Below, in pieces: positions 9,509 through 17,759 of a DNA stretch of 64,000 nucleotides. The DNA lies in contig NZ_CP022522.1 in assembly GCF_002850255.1 (NCBI RefSeq), forward strand, positions 500,097 through 564,096, in the 5' to 3' direction. The position numbers and the translations under genes were made by a program. Numbering within the stretch: position 1 is the stretch's first letter; every line of letters starts with the position of its first letter. A model generated the notes under the pieces. It was given only the letters and a program-made list of their open reading frames with translations. It was not told the DNA's origin and made no database searches. The stretch is from Pseudoalteromonas sp. NC201. Its GTDB lineage: Bacteria; Pseudomonadota; Gammaproteobacteria; Enterobacterales; Alteromonadaceae.

Positions 9509-9807
9509 GTGGCGTTCCTCTGAAAGAACGCCACGCTAATTAACCAAAGCTCAGGTTAATTATTTAACCTGAGCTGCGGATAATTAATGCCTTTCTAGCA
9601 GCCAGTTTTAGCGCTAACTGCGTTGAATTCACTTCCAATAGCCAGCTATTGGTGCGTAAATTCGCCTTGCCTACAGGATGTAGGTACCTTAGCGAGAGCA
9701 GGACGCGGAAGCGGTGTTTTCCCTAAAACTCTCTGGCTAGAAAAGGAAAAACTAAGTTGTTCTTTAGAAACAATGAGTTGGAACATTCTTTATCCAAACC
9801 TCAGGTT
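9509..9807. repeat. Gene-free stretch with clustered hairpins, interspersed-element-like
   Basis: About 390 bases without a gene separate the TetR promoter from the next hydrolase gene. Three hairpins follow one another. The first is GTGGCGTTC with its complement (9509-9517/9526-9534). The second is AGCTCAGGTTAA/TTAACCTGAGCT (9548-9559/9564-9575). The third is CCAATAGC-CA-GCTATTGG (9635-9652), inside a wider imperfect hairpin bounded by GAATT and AATTC. A copy of AACCTCAGGTT closes the stretch (9797-9807), just past the hydrolase stop. The hairpin spacing and the motif copies elsewhere in the window suggest an interspersed repeat rather than a decayed gene. No coding signal was seen. Confidence 0.5.
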
Positions 9808-9809
9808 AT

Positions 9810-10472
9810 TTAGTGATTTAAAATCCAGCTTTTAACTGGCTTTAACCACTCGTCTCTCGGGAGATAAAAAGCGCCGTGTTCCTTACCGGTTGAAATCGAA
9901 AGCTCTGTAAAGCTTTTGAGGTTTGCAGAGCGTGCTTTCACAAAATCGCAAGAACCTACTTGATCTGAGGTTTCGTAAACCGACAACACCTTGCCGTAGA
10001 GTTTAATCTCGGTTTTACTTTTGATAAGCCCAGCGCAGCCTGCTAGTACCACGTAGTGAATGGCATCATTTTTTAATGCATCACTTGCCATTATCGTTAA
10101 CGCGCCACCGCGAGAAAACCCCACGAGTGTAATGTTGTTGGCGCTGACGCCCGCGTCCAGTAACTTGTGAACCTTGCTAACCAAGGTTTTTGTATACGCT
10201 TCTGGTGCGACGCCTTTAGGGCGATGCTCAGCAATTAGCGTATAGGCATCATCACTTAATGCCTGTTTGATGGCTGGAAAATCATATTTACCCCAGCGCT
10301 TATGAATAGGGGTTTCATTATCACCTTCGACGATATAGCCATGAGAGTAAAAAACATATTTGGCAGATGAATTAATCTGCTCTGGTACATCTGGGTAAAC
10401 TGCTTTTGCTGAGGCGATCGACGCCATGCAAGCAGCAAATGAGGTGCATACAGCACGTAGTAAACGATTCAT
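9810..10472 (-). CDS. Secreted alpha/beta-hydrolase-fold protein
   Basis: A 220-residue protein with a Sec signal peptide (about residues 1-23, ending IASAKA). It has the nucleophile elbow GFSRGG around residue 120, giving a candidate catalytic serine, and a C-terminal HGAFY that could supply the catalytic histidine. The acid residue is probably in the DQVGSCDF region. The early YSHGY could form the oxyanion loop. Short for a lipase or esterase. Substrate is not apparent and the neighbours give no clue. The role is therefore a periplasmic or secreted hydrolase of unknown specificity. Confidence 0.7.
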   Translation of the reverse strand: MNRLLRAVCTSFAACMASIASAKAVYPDVPEQINSSAKYVFYSHGYIVEGDNETPIHKRWGKYDFPAIKQALSDDAYTLIAEHRPKGVAPEAYTKTLVSKVHKLLDAGVSANNITLVGFSRGGALTIMASDALKNDAIHYVVLAGCAGLIKSKTEIKLYGKVLSVYETSDQVGSCDFVKARSANLKSFTELSISTGKEHGAFYLPRDEWLKPVKSWILNH

Positions 10473-10637
10473 TTTTGAGTTTTTTTAGTTGATGTAGAGA
10501 GATGGTAGCCAAGCTTTGATAAAAGAAGCAAGCGTAGCGCGACCATTGTTGGGTATTGAGGTGAAGGCCAAATAAAGTATGCAGATATTTCTATAGTAGG
10601 TACACTATCTAGCGAAACAGGTAATAGGGTAAATCGA

Positions 10638-11108
10638 ATGAGTAGATTACAGTTTTTGAAAGTAAACAGTGATGTAGCAGGTGACATGCTCAAGTTAAAA
10701 GTGCATGACTCACAACAACATCTAATTGCATCAAACGCCGAGTGGATCATTGAGGATAGCTTTAATGAAGACAGCGTGTGTTTTGGCATGTACGATGATG
10801 ACTTGCCTGTTGGTATGATTGCGCTTATTGATCCTCGCTTGGTTGGGGATGACAATGGGCACTTTCAGGCACAACACTTATACATATGGCGTTTGATGAT
10901 TGATGAAGCGTCACAATCTAAAGGCTATGGTAAAGCCGCTATGTGTTTTGCCAAACAGTATGCTGAGTTAATAGGGTTAGTTGGTTTGTCGCTTACAACC
11001 ATGGATACAGAGGCCGAAAATGCGTTGAACTTTTATCAAGCATTAGGTTTTATTCCGACAGGAAGAAGGCTTGATGGTGAAATTGAGCTCATCTACACAC
11101 AGAAATAA
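10638..11108 (+). CDS. GNAT-family N-acetyltransferase
   Basis: A 156-residue acetyl-CoA-dependent acyltransferase. The central stretch around residues 90-110 (LYIWRLMIDEASQSKGYGK) holds beta4 and the Q/RxxGxG/A-type acetyl-CoA loop. The C-terminal NALNFYQALGFIPTG is the usual GNAT ending. It is a single gene between divergent and convergent neighbours. Resembles spermidine/spermine-type (SpeG/BltD-like) GNATs only loosely; substrate is not assigned. Confidence 0.85.
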   Translation: MSRLQFLKVNSDVAGDMLKLKVHDSQQHLIASNAEWIIEDSFNEDSVCFGMYDDDLPVGMIALIDPRLVGDDNGHFQAQHLYIWRLMIDEASQSKGYGKAAMCFAKQYAELIGLVGLSLTTMDTEAENALNFYQALGFIPTGRRLDGEIELIYTQK

Positions 11109-11121
11109 TTACGCTTCAGGC

Positions 11122-13209
11122 TTACGCCATGGCTAGTTCGCTCTTATCACCCATCCAGCGCCAGATGATAGGGTCAACAATATCGCTGTGGTTTTTTAGC
11201 ACGGTAAAAGCGAGGCTTCTCACTTGCGGTAATAAATGTTTATCACGGCTAAGATCGGCAATTTTTAGCTCCGCCAATCCAGTTTGTTTTGTACCAAGCA
11301 CTTCACCGGGGCCGCGGATCTCAAGGTCGCGCTCGGCGATGACAAATCCGTCGTTACTTTCTCTCAGCACCCCCAAACGCTTTTGCGCAGTGACCGACAG
11401 TGGTGCATGGTAAAGCAGTAAACAATGTGATGCGATTTGTCCGCGACCAACACGGCCGCGCAATTGGTGAAGCTGCGCCAGACCCAAACGCTCAGGGTTT
11501 TCAATAATGATAAGGCTAGCGTTGGGTACATCCACGCCCACTTCAATCACGGTAGTTGCAACCAGCACATGGGTATGACCTTGTTTAAATTGGTCCATGA
11601 TGGTCTGCTTTTCTTGGGCTTTCATGCGACCATGTACCAGCGCAATATTAAGTTCTGGCAAGGCTTCGGCAAGTGCTTTTGCGGTGTCTTCTGCGGCTTG
11701 GCATTGTAACGCCTCCGACTCATCTATCAGCGTACATACCCAGTAAACTTGGCGCTTATCTTCAACACAGGCCTTTTGTACTTTTTTGATCACTTCATTG
11801 CGTCTGGTGTCTGGCACGGCGACGGTTGTGATTGGTGTTCTGCCCGGTGGTAGCTCGTCGATGATTGAGGTTTCAAGATCTGCATAGGCCGTCATTGCCA
11901 AGGTTCTCGGGATTGGGGTTGCGGTCATCACTAACTGATGCGGATAGCAATCGCCAAACTTTCCCTTTTCTCTCAGCGCTAGGCGCTGATGCACGCCAAA
12001 ACGATGTTGCTCGTCGATAATGATAAGCGCAAGGTTAGAAAACTGTACTTGCTCTTGGAACAAAGCATGGGTGCCGACCACCATCTGTGCTTGCCCTGAA
12101 GCAATACGCTCAAGCGCATGAGTGCGTTCCTTACCTTTGGTTTTACCACCCAGCCATACGGTTTCTATACCCATAGGTTCAAACCAATTAAGGAAGTTGA
12201 TGCCGTGTTGCTCGGATAGGATCTCAGTGGGTGCCATAATTGCTACTTGGTAACCTTGTGCGATAGCCGTTAACGCGCTAAGCGCTGCCACAAGCGTTTT
12301 TCCTGAGCCGACATCCCCTTGCACCAATCGCATCATGGGGTAGGGATGTTGTAAGTCGCCTTTGATCTCTGCCACTACTCGACTTTGGGCATTGGTGGGG
12401 GCAAATGGCAAGGATGACAAAAACTGAGCTTCAAGTGGGTTGGTGGGCGGTAGTGCAACCGCTTTTACCGCTTGACCTTTTTGTCTTAGCTTAAGCAAGC
12501 TGAGGTTTTGCGCCAATAACTCTTCAAACGCCAATCGTGCCTGTGCAGGATGTTGCCCGAGCTCTAATTGTGCTAAATCCACTTCCTGTGGTGGACGGTG
12601 CAGTAATAACAGCGCTTCTTTTAGGCTTTGCTGCGATGGTCGATATTGAGCTGGTAAATAGTCTGGTACATCATATTTGCGTAGTAACTCAACGGCTTGA
12701 TCGGCAATTGCTCGAATGCTCAGTTGCTTTAATCCTTCGGTGGTAGGATAAACTGGGGTAAGCGTCGCAAGGCTCGGATCGCTCGGTGCAGAGCGCGTCT
12801 CTTTGATGCTGTATTCTGGATGCGCCATTTCAAAGCCATAGTGACCACGGCGAACTTCACCAAAACAGCGGATCACTTTGCCCGCTTGCATGGCATTTTT
12901 TTGTGCTGCATTAAAGTTGAAAAAGCGCAGCGCGATCCGCCCCGTCCCATCATTAACATAACACACCAACATGCGGCGTTTGCCTTGCGTGATTTCGCTG
13001 CGTTCAATCTCGGCTTCAATACTGACATGGCTATGCGCTTGCAGCTCGCAGATAGGATAGGTGCGCGCACGATCTTCGTAGCGTAGCGGAAGGTGAAATA
13101 ACATGTCTTGCACCGATTGAATGCCAAGTTTGGCCAAACGCTCGGCCGCTTTTGGGCCTACGCCTTTTAATTCGGTGATTGGATAAGTGGCCAAATTTGG
13201 TGTCGACAT
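11122..13209 (-). CDS. recG: ATP-dependent DNA helicase RecG
   Basis: Branch-migrating helicase that remodels stalled forks and Holliday junctions. At 695 residues it is close to E. coli RecG. The N-terminal wedge/OB domain runs to about residue 250. Walker A GDVGSGKT is near 297 and the DEQH box follows (IIIDEQHRFG). The later helicase motifs VATTVIEVGVDVP and QLRGRVGRG are intact. Downstream of trmH with a 28-bp gap, as in E. coli where the order is spoT-trmH-recG. Here the pair is on the opposite strand from spoT and about 4 kb away. Confidence 0.97.
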   Translation of the reverse strand: MSTPNLATYPITELKGVGPKAAERLAKLGIQSVQDMLFHLPLRYEDRARTYPICELQAHSHVSIEAEIERSEITQGKRRMLVCYVNDGTGRIALRFFNFNAAQKNAMQAGKVIRCFGEVRRGHYGFEMAHPEYSIKETRSAPSDPSLATLTPVYPTTEGLKQLSIRAIADQAVELLRKYDVPDYLPAQYRPSQQSLKEALLLLHRPPQEVDLAQLELGQHPAQARLAFEELLAQNLSLLKLRQKGQAVKAVALPPTNPLEAQFLSSLPFAPTNAQSRVVAEIKGDLQHPYPMMRLVQGDVGSGKTLVAALSALTAIAQGYQVAIMAPTEILSEQHGINFLNWFEPMGIETVWLGGKTKGKERTHALERIASGQAQMVVGTHALFQEQVQFSNLALIIIDEQHRFGVHQRLALREKGKFGDCYPHQLVMTATPIPRTLAMTAYADLETSIIDELPPGRTPITTVAVPDTRRNEVIKKVQKACVEDKRQVYWVCTLIDESEALQCQAAEDTAKALAEALPELNIALVHGRMKAQEKQTIMDQFKQGHTHVLVATTVIEVGVDVPNASLIIIENPERLGLAQLHQLRGRVGRGQIASHCLLLYHAPLSVTAQKRLGVLRESNDGFVIAERDLEIRGPGEVLGTKQTGLAELKIADLSRDKHLLPQVRSLAFTVLKNHSDIVDPIIWRWMGDKSELAMA

Positions 13210-13237
13210 GCTAATCCTCTAGCGCGATCCGCGTTAT

Positions 13238-13936
13238 TTATTTCTTCTGCGTAAACTTAAGAATGTCCCAAAAAGCGTCGTCTGCAACGATTTCACCGTG
13301 CTCATCAAGTGCCGGGTAAGGTAGCCCTTTTTCGCGACAGCGGGTTGCAATGATTGGATGACATCCTTCAAATAGTAACTTATGTTTTACCACAGGATCC
13401 ATCATATCTGTACGTTTGTACAGTCCGGCTGCATCTCTTTGGCGCTGCGCTTCGTATAAAATAAGCGCTGCGGCAACAGACACGTTGAGTGATTGCACCA
13501 TACCTTGCATTGGGATCACGATGTGCTGATCCGCATGCTCAAGTGCGCGCTCTGAGATCCCTAAACGCTCTTGCCCGACAATAATAGCGGTAGGTTTGGT
13601 GTAATCAATTTCACGAAAATCAACGGCGCTATCGCTAAGGTTGGTTGCTAATAATTGTACACCTGGGTTTTGTTCACGAATTGTCGCAACAGCTTGGTCT
13701 ATATCCTCATGCATATGGGTTTCAACCCAATTTTTGCTGCCGCCAGAGGTATTGTTTGTTAACCGTCTTTGATCTTGTGGCCATACTGCGTGTACGTGGT
13801 GACAGCCAACCGCATCTGCGGTACGCACAATCGCTGACAGATTATGGTGCTTATGCACTTCATCTAGGCACACTGTGAGGTCGGTTTGGCGTCTATCTAG
13901 TACGCTTTTTACACGATGGAATCTATTCTCAGCCAT
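13238..13936 (-). CDS. trmH: tRNA (guanosine(18)-2'-O)-methyltransferase TrmH
   Basis: SPOUT-class enzyme that methylates the 2'-OH of G18 in the D-loop of tRNA using S-adenosylmethionine. The trefoil-knot motifs are present: NLSAIVRTADAVG (motif 1, near residue 31), IIVGQERLGIS (motif 2) and IPMQGMVQSLNVSVAAALIL (motif 3). At 232 residues it matches E. coli TrmH. First gene of a trmH-recG pair. Confidence 0.95.
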   Translation of the reverse strand: MAENRFHRVKSVLDRRQTDLTVCLDEVHKHHNLSAIVRTADAVGCHHVHAVWPQDQRRLTNNTSGGSKNWVETHMHEDIDQAVATIREQNPGVQLLATNLSDSAVDFREIDYTKPTAIIVGQERLGISERALEHADQHIVIPMQGMVQSLNVSVAAALILYEAQRQRDAAGLYKRTDMMDPVVKHKLLFEGCHPIIATRCREKGLPYPALDEHGEIVADDAFWDILKFTQKK

Positions 13937-13986
13937 CTACTTACTACTCTAATCAAAAAATTCCCGCGATTATAACAAAAAAGAAG

Positions 13987-14445
13987 CTAGGGCATAACGG
14001 TGCGCTGAATTGGGTTTTGCAGTGAGATTAGTGTTTCGGTTGACTGGATAGACTCAATGGTCTGCACTTTATTAATAAGCACATCTTGAAGGTGGTCGAT
14101 GGAGCGCGCCATCACTTTGATAAAAATGCTGTAATTGCCCGTGGTGTAGTAGGCTTCAACAACTTCTTCAAATTCCTTCAAACGTGCGATGGCTCCCGGG
14201 TAGTCGCCAGCGTGTTTTAAGTTTATTCCGATAAAACAGCAGACATCATAACCAAGTCGTTTGGCATTAATGCTCACTTGAGTCCCTTCAATGATCCCCG
14301 CTTGCTTCATTTTTTCGACCCGAACATGGATGGTACCGGCGCTAACAGCAAATCTTTTTGCTAATTCCGCGTAGGGCGTTCGTGCATTTTCTTTTAAAGC
14401 GTGAAGGATGGATCTATCCAGATTGTCGATCTCATAATTTTCCAT
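13987..14445 (-). CDS. asnC: AsnC, Lrp-type regulator of asparagine synthesis
   Basis: Lrp/AsnC-family regulator; in E. coli AsnC activates asnA when asparagine is low. The N-terminal winged HTH (AKRFAVSAGTIHVRVEKMK) and C-terminal RAM ligand domain are both present. The sequence follows E. coli AsnC almost residue by residue (MENYxIDNLDR start, SIFIKVM, IQSTETLISLQNPI end). I chose ATG 14445 because it matches the E. coli start; in-frame ATG 14457 and TTG 14463 also exist upstream. It is divergent from asnA with 161 bp between starts, the expected regulatory layout. Confidence 0.94.
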   Translation of the reverse strand: MENYEIDNLDRSILHALKENARTPYAELAKRFAVSAGTIHVRVEKMKQAGIIEGTQVSINAKRLGYDVCCFIGINLKHAGDYPGAIARLKEFEEVVEAYYTTGNYSIFIKVMARSIDHLQDVLINKVQTIESIQSTETLISLQNPIQRTVMP

Positions 14446-14606
14446 GTAAATATCCATTAACAATTATCGTTTATATAAAATTTATAGCATATTTTTGATG
14501 AAAATAATTATGTAAAGGTGTTTTTGTTGCGGGTTATTGATGTTTGTGTCGGTTTCTTTAAATATAGACTCAACAAAACGACAAATTCGGGAATGAGGAC
14601 CTAACC

Positions 14607-15602
14607 ATGTTGAGCAAGTATCAAGAGACACAAAAACAGATAGCACGAGTAAAACAAGTATTTTCAGCACAGCTAACCGAGCAATTGGGTTTAGTTGAAG
14701 TACAAGCGCCTATTCTGGCGCGTTTGGGCGACGGTATTCAAGACAACCTAAGTGGCCACGAGCAGGCGGTACAGGTAAAAGTGAAAACGCTACCGGATGC
14801 GCAGTTTGAGGTAGTGCATTCACTTGCTAAGTGGAAGCGTAAAACACTAGGTGATTATGGTTTTGCTAAAGGCGAAGGCCTCTATACGCACATGAAAGCG
14901 CTACGTCCAGACGAAGATAAGCTATCGCCAATCCATTCTGTCTATGTGGATCAGTGGGACTGGGAAAAGGTGATTTGCGAAAACAGTGAGCGTTCGCTGG
15001 CAAAACTAAAAGAAACGGTAGAAACCCTTTATCGCTCAATTAAAGCAACGGAAAAAGTGGTTGAGGATGAATTTGGCATTGCGGCATTCCTTCCTGAGAA
15101 AATTACGTTTGTGCACAGCGAAGAATTACGCACTATGTATCCAGATTTTACTGCCAAGCAACGTGAAAAAGCGATTGCCCAAGAATATGGCGCGGTGTTT
15201 TTAATTGGCATTGGTGGTGAGCTTGGTGATGGTAAGATTCATGACGTTCGCGCGCCGGATTATGACGACTGGTCAACGCCAACGTGCGACAAATACCAAG
15301 GACTTAACGGTGATATTTTGGTGTGGAACCCAGTGCTAGAAGACGCATTTGAAATCTCATCAATGGGCATTCGTGTTTGCCCTGACTCACTTGCAAGACA
15401 GCTTAAATTAACCGATGACGAAGCACGCTTGAGCTTAGATTGGCACCAACAATTAGTAGCGGGGGAATTACCACAAACCATAGGAGGTGGTATTGGCCAA
15501 TCGCGTTTAGTGATGTTGCTGTTGCAAAAGCAGCATATTGGTCAGGTACAAGTTGGGGTATGGCCTGAAGAAGTAAGTAGCAGCGTAGCTGATTTGCTTT
15601 AA
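14607..15602 (+). CDS. asnA: Aspartate-ammonia ligase (asparagine synthetase A)
   Basis: Makes asparagine from aspartate and ammonia with ATP going to AMP and PPi; class II aminoacyl-tRNA-synthetase fold. At 331 residues it is collinear with E. coli AsnA. Conserved stretches include [42 protein letters not shown] and a C-terminal [22 protein letters not shown] upstream is the ribosome binding site. Divergent from asnC, which probably regulates it. Confidence 0.96.
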   Translation: MLSKYQETQKQIARVKQVFSAQLTEQLGLVEVQAPILARLGDGIQDNLSGHEQAVQVKVKTLPDAQFEVVHSLAKWKRKTLGDYGFAKGEGLYTHMKALRPDEDKLSPIHSVYVDQWDWEKVICENSERSLAKLKETVETLYRSIKATEKVVEDEFGIAAFLPEKITFVHSEELRTMYPDFTAKQREKAIAQEYGAVFLIGIGGELGDGKIHDVRAPDYDDWSTPTCDKYQGLNGDILVWNPVLEDAFEISSMGIRVCPDSLARQLKLTDDEARLSLDWHQQLVAGELPQTIGGGIGQSRLVMLLLQKQHIGQVQVGVWPEEVSSSVADLL

Positions 15603-15604
15603 AA

Positions 15605-16300
15605 GATCGCGAGGTGAACTCGCTCCTACTGGGTGAACATTCTGGTAGGAGCTGCTTTACGCGGCGAGCTATTAAGAGAGCGCGAAGTGAGCTCGCTCCA
15701 ACTGGGTTAATATTTTGGTAGGAGCCGCTTCACGCGGCGAGCAGTGAAAAGATCGCGAGGTGAACTCGCTCCTACGGGGTGAATACTTGGGTAGGAGATG
15801 CTTTAGGCGGCGAGCAGTTAAAAGATCGCGAGATGAACTCGCTCCTACGGGGTGAACACTCTGGTAGGAGCCGCTTTACGCGGCGAGCAGTGAAAAGATC
15901 GCGAGGTGAACTCGCTCCGACGGGTGAATACTCTGGTAGGAGATGCTTTACGCGGCGAGCAGTGAAAAGATCGCGAGGTGAACTCGCTCCTACTGGGTGA
16001 ACACCGTGGTAGGAGCCGCTTCACGCGGCGAGCAGTTAAGAGATCGCGAGGTGAACACCGTGGTAGGAGCCGCTTCACGCGGCGAGGGGTTAAGAGATCG
16101 CAAGGTGAACTCGCTCCTACGGGGTGAATACTTGGGTAGGAGATGCTTTAGGCGGCGAGCAGTTAAAAGATCGCGAGATGAACTCGCTCCAACGGGGTGA
16201 ATACTCTGGTAGGAGCCGCTTTACGCGGCGAGCAGTTAAAAGATCGCGAGGTGAACTCGCTCCTACGGGGTGAATACCTTGGTAGGAGCAGCTTTACACA
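15605..16300. repeat. REP/BIME palindrome array, about ten units
   Basis: A 0.7-kb array of roughly 72-bp units with starts near 15605, 15677, 15751, 15824, 15897, 15969, 16042, 16096, 16168 and 16241. Each unit carries two REP-like elements in inverted orientation, both with the 5' word GTAGGAGC. One is followed by the hairpin GCGAG-TTCAC-CTCGC (seen here as its complement), the other by GCCGC-TTTAC-GCGGC. The unit at 16042 is about 19 bp shorter, probably a deletion between short repeats. This is the layout of bacterial interspersed mosaic elements. Open frames across it are by-products of the repeat and are not genes. It separates asnA from gmk. Confidence 0.9.
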
Positions 16301-16321
16301 GCAAAATAACATTCTGTTTTA

Positions 16322-16383
16322 GAGGAATAAATTTAGCACAGTGATAGGTTTCTGGGTTACTCACAACGCTGAATTTATTCCTC
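16322..16383. repeat. Long inverted repeat between the BIME array and gmk
   Basis: A 16-bp arm beginning GAGGAATAAATTTAGC (16322-16337) pairs with 16368-16383, with a single G-T wobble, around a 30-base loop. The loop can itself pair through GTGA/TCAC. There is no T-run, so it is not a classical terminator. It may be a structured RNA leader or a small mobile-element remnant. Confidence 0.55.
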
Positions 16384-16430
16384 GACTTTTCCTTATTCTC
16401 ATCCCTAGTGTATTCTTATACGTTACTCGG

Positions 16431-16436
16431 TATAAT
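16431..16436 (+). promoter_or_regulatory. Candidate -10 box for gmk
   Basis: A consensus TATAAT lies 67 bp before the chosen gmk start. No convincing -35 box was seen at 17 bp. If used, transcription begins after the earliest in-frame start codon, which supports the downstream start for gmk. Confidence 0.35.
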
Positions 16437-16503
16437 GCCCGCTTTTAGCTCTGCGGCAGACTTGAGTAAACCAATATTACTCGGCCGGTACTTATTGTTG
16501 AGA

Positions 16504-17133
16504 ATGACTATGACATCACCTACACGCGGTAATCTGTTTATCCTTTCTGCGCCTTCTGGTGCGGGTAAATCAAGTTTAATCAAAGCGTTATTGGAAAAGC
16601 ACGACGATATTAAAGTGTCGGTGTCTCACACTACGCGTGCTCCTCGTCCAGGCGAAGAAAACGGCGTACATTACCATTTTGTCTCGGTTGATGAATTTAA
16701 GCAGCTGATCGATAAAGGCGATTTCTTTGAGTGGGCGCAAGTATTCGAAAATTACTACGGCACTTCAAAACAAGCGATAGAAGATCAGCTTGCCGCTGGT
16801 ATTGATGTGTTTTTAGATATCGACTGGCAGGGTGCGCGTCAGGTGCGTGAGTTGATGCCTGAAGTAAAGACCATCTTTATTTTACCTCCTTCAACTGCGG
16901 AGCTAGAAAAGCGCTTAAATGGTCGTGGTCAAGACTCTCAAGAAGTAATCGCAGGTCGTATGGCTGAAGCGAAATCAGAAAGCTCACATTACAACGAGTT
17001 TGACTATATTCTTGTCAATGATGACTTTGAGCAAACACGCGGTGAGCTTGAACATATTGTGATTGCCGCAAGACTTGAGCAACAAGCACAGTCTATCCGT
17101 CATCAAGCGCTTATCGCTGACTTGCTAAAATAA
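16504..17133 (+). CDS. gmk: Guanylate kinase
   Basis: Phosphorylates GMP to GDP with ATP in guanine nucleotide synthesis. P-loop [10 protein letters not shown] sits near residue 15. The GMP-binding segment [11 protein letters not shown] and the lid region follow in order. Length (209 residues from this start) matches E. coli Gmk. An upstream in-frame start at 16408 would add 32 unrelated residues and is rejected; ATG 16510 is an alternative two codons later. Leads the gmk-rpoZ-spoT-ridA group, a conserved gammaproteobacterial order. Confidence 0.95.
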   Translation: MTMTSPTRGNLFILSAPSGAGKSSLIKALLEKHDDIKVSVSHTTRAPRPGEENGVHYHFVSVDEFKQLIDKGDFFEWAQVFENYYGTSKQAIEDQLAAGIDVFLDIDWQGARQVRELMPEVKTIFILPPSTAELEKRLNGRGQDSQEVIAGRMAEAKSESSHYNEFDYILVNDDFEQTRGELEHIVIAARLEQQAQSIRHQALIADLLK

Positions 17134-17235
17134 TTACTTTTAAACCTGAGGTTTTTTAACCATCAATACTTGGCGAAAGGCTAGACATACAGTAAAATAG
17201 CCTTTTGCATAATGAACTGAATTTGGAGTGCTTCG

Positions 17236-17511
17236 ATGGCTCGCGTAACTGTAGAAGATGCAGTAGATAAAATTGGTAACCGCTTTGACTTGATTTTAGT
17301 AGCAGCGCGTCGCGCTCGCCAAATTTCTGTAGGCGGTAAAGATCCTATGGTTGATGCTGAAAACGACAAGCCAACCGTAATCGCGCTACGTGAAATTGAG
17401 CAAGGTTTTGTAACCACTGACTCGCTTGATATTATCGACCGTGAAGAGCAGCAGCATCAAGAAGCTGCAGAGCTTGCTGCAGTAGCTGCAATCGTTGGTG
17501 GCAACCGCTAA
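17236..17511 (+). CDS. rpoZ: RNA polymerase omega subunit
   Basis: Small RNA polymerase subunit that aids beta' folding and forms part of a ppGpp site. 91 residues, beginning [19 protein letters not shown] as in other gammaproteobacteria, with the conserved [10 protein letters not shown] segment. It sits between gmk and spoT, placing GTP supply, ppGpp metabolism and a ppGpp target side by side. A strong terminator follows. Confidence 0.96.
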   Translation: MARVTVEDAVDKIGNRFDLILVAARRARQISVGGKDPMVDAENDKPTVIALREIEQGFVTTDSLDIIDREEQQHQEAAELAAVAAIVGGNR

Positions 17512-17530
17512 TCCAACCACTGTCTAGATT

Positions 17531-17567
17531 CAATAATGCCAGCTTTTTTGCTGGCATTATTGTTTTA
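17531..17567 (+). terminator. Terminator after rpoZ
   Basis: A 13-bp stem (AATAATGCCAGC and its complement, with C-G closing at 17531/17562) and a T6 loop, followed by TTTTA. It implies that spoT has its own promoter in the 190 bp that follow. Confidence 0.85.
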
Positions 17568-17717
17568 TAGCAATTGAAATTAAGCAAATTGGTATAAATC
17601 GCCAGCACATTACACAACGCGTAACGCCTTTAACTTCCTAACAAGTAGCATAAATTGTTCATTGGCATTGCTGGTGTTTCATCGTATATTCTTAAGTAAC
17701 TAGCTTGTAACCCGTTT

Positions 17718-17734
17718 TATACTCGCCGAGTATA
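17718..17734. promoter_or_regulatory. Palindrome upstream of spoT
   Basis: TATACTCG-C-CGAGTATA is a perfect 17-bp inverted repeat, 26 bp before the spoT start and probably in the promoter or leader. No matching regulator is known to me. Confidence 0.35.
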
Positions 17735-17759
17735 GCTTCTCTGAAACATTGGAGTGTGA

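Noticed and set aside
15779..16200. Open frames of 67-77 codons on both strands in the repeat array
   Set aside because: They are translations of the REP repeats, repeat the same peptide words, and have no independent start signals.
15605..16300. CRISPR array
   Set aside because: Regular 72-bp period but no unique spacers; the whole unit repeats and is made of hairpins headed by GTAGGAGC, and no cas genes are present.
16408..16503. N-terminal extension of guanylate kinase
   Set aside because: Adds 32 residues unlike any Gmk, and the candidate -10 box lies inside it.
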